A program made the translations under genes and the position numbers. Of a DNA stretch of 9,659 nucleotides, positions 6,097 to 9,659 are shown in pieces. How positions within the stretch are numbered: the stretch's first letter is position 1; each line of letters starts with the position of its first letter. The notes below the pieces were generated by a model that did no database searches, was not told the DNA's origin, and worked only from the letters and a program-made list of their open reading frames with translations. The DNA is from Thiotrichales bacterium (GTDB lineage Bacteria > Pseudomonadota > Gammaproteobacteria > Thiomicrospirales > Thiomicrospiraceae), in NCBI GenBank assembly GCA_014763835.1, contig JACXUQ010000031.1:1-9659 (forward strand). Direction: 5' to 3'.

Positions 6097-6687
6097 ATGA
6101 AACACCTAACACGCACATTCTGGCTAATGCTAACGCTGTTGGCATTCAGCGGCTGTTCCGGCATTAGCGTCTATCAGGATTACGACCCGCAGGTTAACTT
6201 AAACGCCATTAAAACCTTGCAATGGCTGCCGGCTTCAATGCAAGTTTCACCCAAAGCGGTCGAATTCGCGCAGCAACACCCCCTGCTGGCGAGCCGCATC
6301 GAACAGGCGACTGCAAGCAGTTTGCATTCACAAGGTTTACGACTGCAGACCGATAACGCCAACGCCTATATCACCTATCATGTCGAATTCAAAACGGTGC
6401 TGCGCCCCGACCCGCTGTCCCCGACCTTCGGCTTCGGTGCTTTCGGCCGTCATAGCGGGGTGATGTTGCAGACGCCGCCGCAATACTATGAAGAAGAGGA
6501 AGGGCGTTTAATCATCGATATTTTGGATATCAACGGGCGGGTGTTATGGCGCGGCAGCAGTCCGGCATTAATCACTGAGCAGGCCACCCCCCAACAAACT
6601 ACCGAGTATATCCAGGCAGTCGTCTCCAAAATACTGACGCAATTTCCTCCTGCCCCGCCCACTTCTGAAAAAAAGGAGCTGCAATGA
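6097..6687 (+). CDS. DUF4136-family lipoprotein
   Basis: This is a 196-residue product with a lipoprotein signal peptide: MKHLTR, hydrophobic 8-17, and lipobox F17-S18-G19-C20. It should be lipid-anchored in the envelope. The mature part matches DUF4136: ISVYQDYDPQVNLNAIKTLQW near the N-terminus, then RIEQATASSLHSQGLRL, a beta segment NAYITYHVEF, and GRLIIDILDINGRVLWRGSS near residue 150. A glycine-rich stretch (TFGFGAFGRHSG) lies in the middle. The molecular function of the family is not known to me. The ATG at 6097 follows AGGAG at five bases. Longer in-frame upstream sequence lacks a ribosome binding site and would hide the signal peptide. Its stop overlaps the start of the EAL gene by four bases (ATGA), so the two are probably translationally coupled. 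Confidence 0.88.
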   Translation: MKHLTRTFWLMLTLLAFSGCSGISVYQDYDPQVNLNAIKTLQWLPASMQVSPKAVEFAQQHPLLASRIEQATASSLHSQGLRLQTDNANAYITYHVEFKTVLRPDPLSPTFGFGAFGRHSGVMLQTPPQYYEEEEGRLIIDILDINGRVLWRGSSPALITEQATPQQTTEYIQAVVSKILTQFPPAPPTSEKKELQ

Positions 6688-7466
6688 GAGCAAACGACAT
6701 CGAACTCTGTCAGGAAAATCTATCATCCGGCTGCAAACAATGTCACGCACCGTTGGGCTTCGATTTCAGTTTTGCTTTTCAGCCGATTGTAGACCTCGAA
6801 AACCGCCGCGTATTCGGCTACGAGGCACTGGTGAGAGATTTGCAGGATCAGACGGCCGGAACAGTGCTCAAACGGGTCAACGACGATAAACGTTACGCCT
6901 TTGACCAGGCCTGTCGAGTCAAAGCCATCGCCCTGGCCAGTCAACTGCAGATAGATTGTGTTTTAAGCATCAATTTCCTGCCCAATGCGGTGTACGAACC
7001 CAAACATTGCATTCAGAGCACCATACAGGCAGCGGAACAGTTTGGCTTTCCGGTTAAAAATATTATGTTTGAAGTGACCGAGTCCGAACACGTCGCAGAC
7101 CCTCAACATCTGACCAAAATCTTTCAGTACTATCAAACCCAGGGATTCGTCACCGCATTGGACGACTTCGGCGCAGGCCACGCCGGCTTGAATATGTTGG
7201 CGCATTTTTTACCCAATGTACTCAAATTAGACATAGAACTGGTGCGCAACATTGATCGGGATCTCACCAAGCAAATCATTGCCAAACACCTGCTTAAGAT
7301 GTGTCAGGAACTTAAAATCACCGTATTGGCGGAAGGAGTGGAACGCATCGAAGAAGTCCATTTCTTCTATGATCGCGGCGTGCGCCTCATGCAGGGTTAT
7401 TTTTTTGCAAAACCGCTTTTTGAGGCCTTACCGACAGTGGATTTCAGCTTTCTCGACACGTTTTAG
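6684..7466 (+). CDS. Stand-alone EAL-domain cyclic-di-GMP phosphodiesterase
   Basis: The predicted role is hydrolysis of c-di-GMP to pGpG in the cytosol. The 260-residue protein is almost only an EAL domain (about 26-250). The catalytic set is complete by eye: E47-A48-L49, N97 (SINFLPN), E130 (FEVTES), D160-D161 (LDDFGAG, loop 6 intact), K181 (LKLDIE), E217 (AEGVE) and Q237 (LMQGYFFAKP). Before the domain, C9 and C17-K-Q-C20-H21 form a CxxCH motif. There is no signal peptide or membrane segment, so covalent heme attachment by the periplasmic system is unlikely, and metal binding or redox sensing is possible but unproven. AAGGAG (6673-6678) lies five bases before the ATG, which overlaps the DUF4136 stop. 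It converges with a GGDEF-EAL gene 12 bases away. Confidence 0.93.
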   Translation: MRANDIELCQENLSSGCKQCHAPLGFDFSFAFQPIVDLENRRVFGYEALVRDLQDQTAGTVLKRVNDDKRYAFDQACRVKAIALASQLQIDCVLSINFLPNAVYEPKHCIQSTIQAAEQFGFPVKNIMFEVTESEHVADPQHLTKIFQYYQTQGFVTALDDFGAGHAGLNMLAHFLPNVLKLDIELVRNIDRDLTKQIIAKHLLKMCQELKITVLAEGVERIEEVHFFYDRGVRLMQGYFFAKPLFEALPTVDFSFLDTF

Positions 7467-7479
7467 CGCCGCCGGCGCT
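7465..7479. repeat. GC-rich palindrome spanning the two convergent stop codons
   Basis: AGCGCC (7465-7470) and GGCGCT (7474-7479) are perfect arms around GCC. The palindrome contains the last two bases of the EAL-gene TAG and the first base of the opposing TAA. No T-run follows on either strand, so it is at best a weak bidirectional 3' end structure. Confidence 0.4.
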
Positions 7480-8789
7480 TACGCCTTGAGCAGCGCCTCA
7501 AACGTCTTAGCCGGCAAAGGACGGCTTAACAGAAACCCTTGGAACAGATCCGTACCCTGCTCCAGCAGAAAAGCCAGTTGTTCCGGCTTTTCAACGCCCT
7601 CAGCCACCGTCGTTAACCCCAGGCTTTTGGCCATGGCGAGAATCGCCTGGATAATCGCCATATCGTTTTTATCTTCGGGTACATCGCGAATAAAGGAACT
7701 GTCTATTTTCAGGATTTTGAGCGGCAGCTTCTTAAGATAGACCAACGAAGAGTGCTCAATGCCGGAATCATCAAGGGCAAACTGCACGCCCAGCGCATGA
7801 ATCTGCTCAAACACCTTTAACGCCTGTTCTGGCGAGGACATTACAAAACGCTCGACCACCTCCAGCTCCAACCACTGCGGCTGGCATCGGGTAGCGTCCA
7901 GCACCTCTTTGACCGTATCCACCAAACTGTACTTGCTGATCTGCCTGCCGGACAGGTTCACCGACACCTTGCCGGGATTGAGTCCCTGCTGACGCCACTG
8001 CACATTCTGTCGACAAGCCTCGCGCATGACCCACTCACCGATTTCGATAATCAGATCGCTTTTCTCGGCTTCAGCAATAAACGCCCCCGGCATCAGCAAG
8101 CCTTTCTGCGGATGGTTCCAGCGGATCAGGGCTTCCGAGCCGACTATCTGCCGGCTGCGGCAGTCGTATTTGGGTTGATAATGCAGTTCAAACTCGGCAT
8201 TTTTAAGCGCACGTCGCAGTTCGCTTTCCAGCTGCACATGCTGCAACGCCTTACGTGTCAATTCGTCGGTATAGAACGCATGGGTGTTGCGGTCGTTCCC
8301 CTTGGCACGGTACATCGCGGCATCGGCATTGCGCAGCAGTACATCCGAAGTAACGCCATCCTGAGGGTAGATACTGATGCCGATACTCGCCCCCACATAA
8401 AACTTGCTGTTATCCACCTGCAGCGACTTTTCCAGCGCCTTGAACATCTTTTCGGCCAACGGCACCATGTCATCCGGCGACTCGAAATCGCGCAGCAGTA
8501 CGGCAAATTCGTCCCCGCCCAAACGGGCGATAATATCCGATTGACGGATAGCGGCAACCAGACGCTGAGAAACCTGATCAAGCACCTGATCGCCTACATG
8601 ATGTCCCATCGAATCGTTGATCTGTTTGAAATGATCGAGGTCGATAAAAAACACCGCGAGCTGTTTCTGTTTACGCCGCGCATCAACAACCGCCTGCTGC
8701 AGCAGTCGCGAGAACAGCTCGCGGTTGGCCAGCCCCGTTAAAGGGTCATGATGCGCCAAATGGTACAAACGGTCTTCGGCCACTCTCAA
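7479..8789 (-). CDS. GGDEF-EAL output part of a split multi-PAS c-di-GMP enzyme
   Basis: Numbered from the TTG at 8789 (436 codons): GGDEF domain at about 12-172 with metal-binding D50 (FFIDLDHFKQIND), active site R89-L-G-G-D-E-F95, and an RxxD inhibitory site (R82-Q-S-D85) five residues before it. The EAL domain is at about 190-433 with E219-A-L, N278, E310, D340-D341, K361, E398 and Q417. Loop 6, usually DDFGTGYSS, reads DDSGIEHSS, which may lower phosphodiesterase activity. The frame opens inside the preceding PAS frame (overlap 8746-8789). The segment AEDRLYHLAHHDPLTG is the usual PAS-to-GGDEF linker, so this was probably once fused to the upstream reading frame. No convincing ribosome binding site precedes the TTG (8789) or GTG (8783). 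It may be an inactive fragment or be translated by coupling. Domain calls are firm; the functional state is uncertain. Confidence 0.85.
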   Translation of the reverse strand: MRVAEDRLYHLAHHDPLTGLANRELFSRLLQQAVVDARRKQKQLAVFFIDLDHFKQINDSMGHHVGDQVLDQVSQRLVAAIRQSDIIARLGGDEFAVLLRDFESPDDMVPLAEKMFKALEKSLQVDNSKFYVGASIGISIYPQDGVTSDVLLRNADAAMYRAKGNDRNTHAFYTDELTRKALQHVQLESELRRALKNAEFELHYQPKYDCRSRQIVGSEALIRWNHPQKGLLMPGAFIAEAEKSDLIIEIGEWVMREACRQNVQWRQQGLNPGKVSVNLSGRQISKYSLVDTVKEVLDATRCQPQWLELEVVERFVMSSPEQALKVFEQIHALGVQFALDDSGIEHSSLVYLKKLPLKILKIDSSFIRDVPEDKNDMAIIQAILAMAKSLGLTTVAEGVEKPEQLAFLLEQGTDLFQGFLLSRPLPAKTFEALLKA

Positions 8790-9659
8790 TCGCGCGTTGA
8801 ATCACCTGTTGCACCGCCGGTTTTTCGTCCGCGGGCACTTGCGCCAAAAAGTCCTCATGCACCAGTTTTCTGCCCGCTTCAAAACCGTGGATTTTGTAGC
8901 AACCGGCCGAATACCAGACCTCATTGGTGACCAAATCCCACTCCCAGGAGCCGATGCGGGCGATATTCTCGGTTTCCGTCAACAGGGCCTGCTCGTGCAT
9001 CACCTGCTGCTTCAGACTCCAAATGGCGGTCACATCCTGTACCGTACCGCGCGAAACCAATGGCCTGCCTTGTGCATCGAAATCGGTTTCGCACTCTTCC
9101 ACTACATATTTGATACGCCCGTCGGCCATCTGCAAACGGTGATCAATCCGGTAAGCTTCACGCAACTGCAACGAACGTTGGTAGGCGCGATCGACCTTCT
9201 CGCGGTCCTCCGCCAACACCGTTTGCAGGAACAGCGAATAGAAAGGCTCGACGTTCGCCGGGTCGAGTTCAAAGATCTTATAAACCTCATCCGACCAACT
9301 CAGTTTATTGGCAACCATATCCAGTTCCCAGCAGCCCATGTGCGCCAGTTCCTGAGCCTTGGCCAGGCGCTCGTTCTGCTTTTTCACCGCTTGCTGTAGC
9401 GCTTTGTGCTCGGTAATGTCAGTGGCGATCCCCTCAATGGCAATGACCTCGCCATGCTCATTGCATACCGCAAACTCCTGCACCTGAAGCCACAGAATCG
9501 AACCGTTCTTGTGACGCACCTCCACCGAGTAGGCCGGTACCTGCTCCCCCTGCAAAGAGCGTTGCGTATTCTCTTCGACCTTGCTGTTATCGGGATGATG
9601 GGTCAGGTAATGGGCAAAATGCTGCTTGAATTCCTGCGGCGAATAACCCAGAACCTGAC
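8746..9659 (-). CDS. Multi-PAS sensor part of the split c-di-GMP enzyme (5' end outside window)
   Basis: This is an open frame from the right window edge (first complete codon at 9657) to TGA at 8746-8748, 303 residues visible. There are three PAS regions. PAS1 at about 1-83 is already under way at the edge (VLGYSPQEF) and ends in IATDITEHKAL. After a short linker, PAS2 lies at about 103-212 (MGCWELD ... RGTVQDVTA) with a full PAC part. PAS3 begins at about 233 (IGSWEWDLVTNEVWYSAG) but stops at QRAIES, about residue 292. The C-terminal PAC half of PAS3, roughly 45 residues judged from PAS2, is absent. The frame ends after 11 further residues in overlap with the GGDEF-EAL frame, which lies in the +1 frame. 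This looks like the sensor half of one original PAS-PAS-PAS-GGDEF-EAL protein broken by an internal deletion. PAS ligands are not predictable here. Membrane segments, if any, lie outside the window. Confidence 0.85.
   Translation of the reverse strand, partial: QVLGYSPQEFKQHFAHYLTHHPDNSKVEENTQRSLQGEQVPAYSVEVRHKNGSILWLQVQEFAVCNEHGEVIAIEGIATDITEHKALQQAVKKQNERLAKAQELAHMGCWELDMVANKLSWSDEVYKIFELDPANVEPFYSLFLQTVLAEDREKVDRAYQRSLQLREAYRIDHRLQMADGRIKYVVEECETDFDAQGRPLVSRGTVQDVTAIWSLKQQVMHEQALLTETENIARIGSWEWDLVTNEVWYSAGCYKIHGFEAGRKLVHEDFLAQVPADEKPAVQQVIQRAIESGRRPFVPFGAS

Noticed and set aside
8746..8789. Programmed ribosomal frameshift joining the PAS and GGDEF frames
   Set aside because: No slippery heptamer or stop-associated +1 site stands out in the overlap, and a shift would still leave PAS3 without its PAC half.
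8112..9399. Long plus-strand open frames opposite the GGDEF-EAL/PAS genes
   Set aside because: They lie antisense to clear conserved domains and show no family features or ribosome binding sites.

Overview
The window reads as ordinary chromosomal DNA from a gammaproteobacterium. Supporting this are a CoaD and an RsmD close together on one strand, a DUF2789 protein (a family I know mainly from gammaproteobacteria), a Tsx/OmpK-type outer membrane channel with a C-terminal Phe, several lipoprotein signals, and a tRNA-Leu with encoded CCA. I cannot assign a genus. There is no phage, transposase, CRISPR array or recognisable defence locus. Gene density is high and no gap exceeds about 160 bases.

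Left part (1-2577): modE (minus) encodes a molybdate-responsive regulator and has a near-consensus promoter. Divergent from it is an HPP-family membrane protein (plus), followed by a small lipoprotein. HPP proteins in plants and cyanobacteria move nitrite, and ModE usually controls molybdate uptake and molybdoenzymes, so a link to nitrate/nitrite metabolism is plausible but inferred. Downstream of modE lie a three-unit 9-base tandem repeat and a hairpin that could terminate modE.

Middle part (2593-5942): housekeeping genes. coaD and rsmD are both on the minus strand but are separated by a plus-strand DUF2789 gene. Upstream of rsmD are a Tsx/OmpK-like porin gene interrupted by one in-frame stop codon, and cvfB, an S1-type RNA-binding protein whose stop codon overlaps the porin start. 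The layout cvfB > porin > rsmD looks like one transcription unit. A tRNA-Leu(CAG) with a strong promoter and an intrinsic terminator follows on the plus strand.

Right part (6097-9659): cyclic-di-GMP signalling. A DUF4136 lipoprotein and a stand-alone EAL phosphodiesterase overlap by four bases (plus). They converge on a large multi-PAS GGDEF-EAL gene (minus) that runs off the right edge. That gene is split into two frames: the last PAS domain lacks its C-terminal half and the GGDEF-EAL part lies in another frame, which fits an internal deletion.

I see no wholly new system. The points most worth a second look are the split PAS/GGDEF-EAL locus, a CxxCH motif at the N-terminus of the EAL protein, the non-CBS C-terminal region of the HPP protein, and the single nonsense codon in the porin gene.
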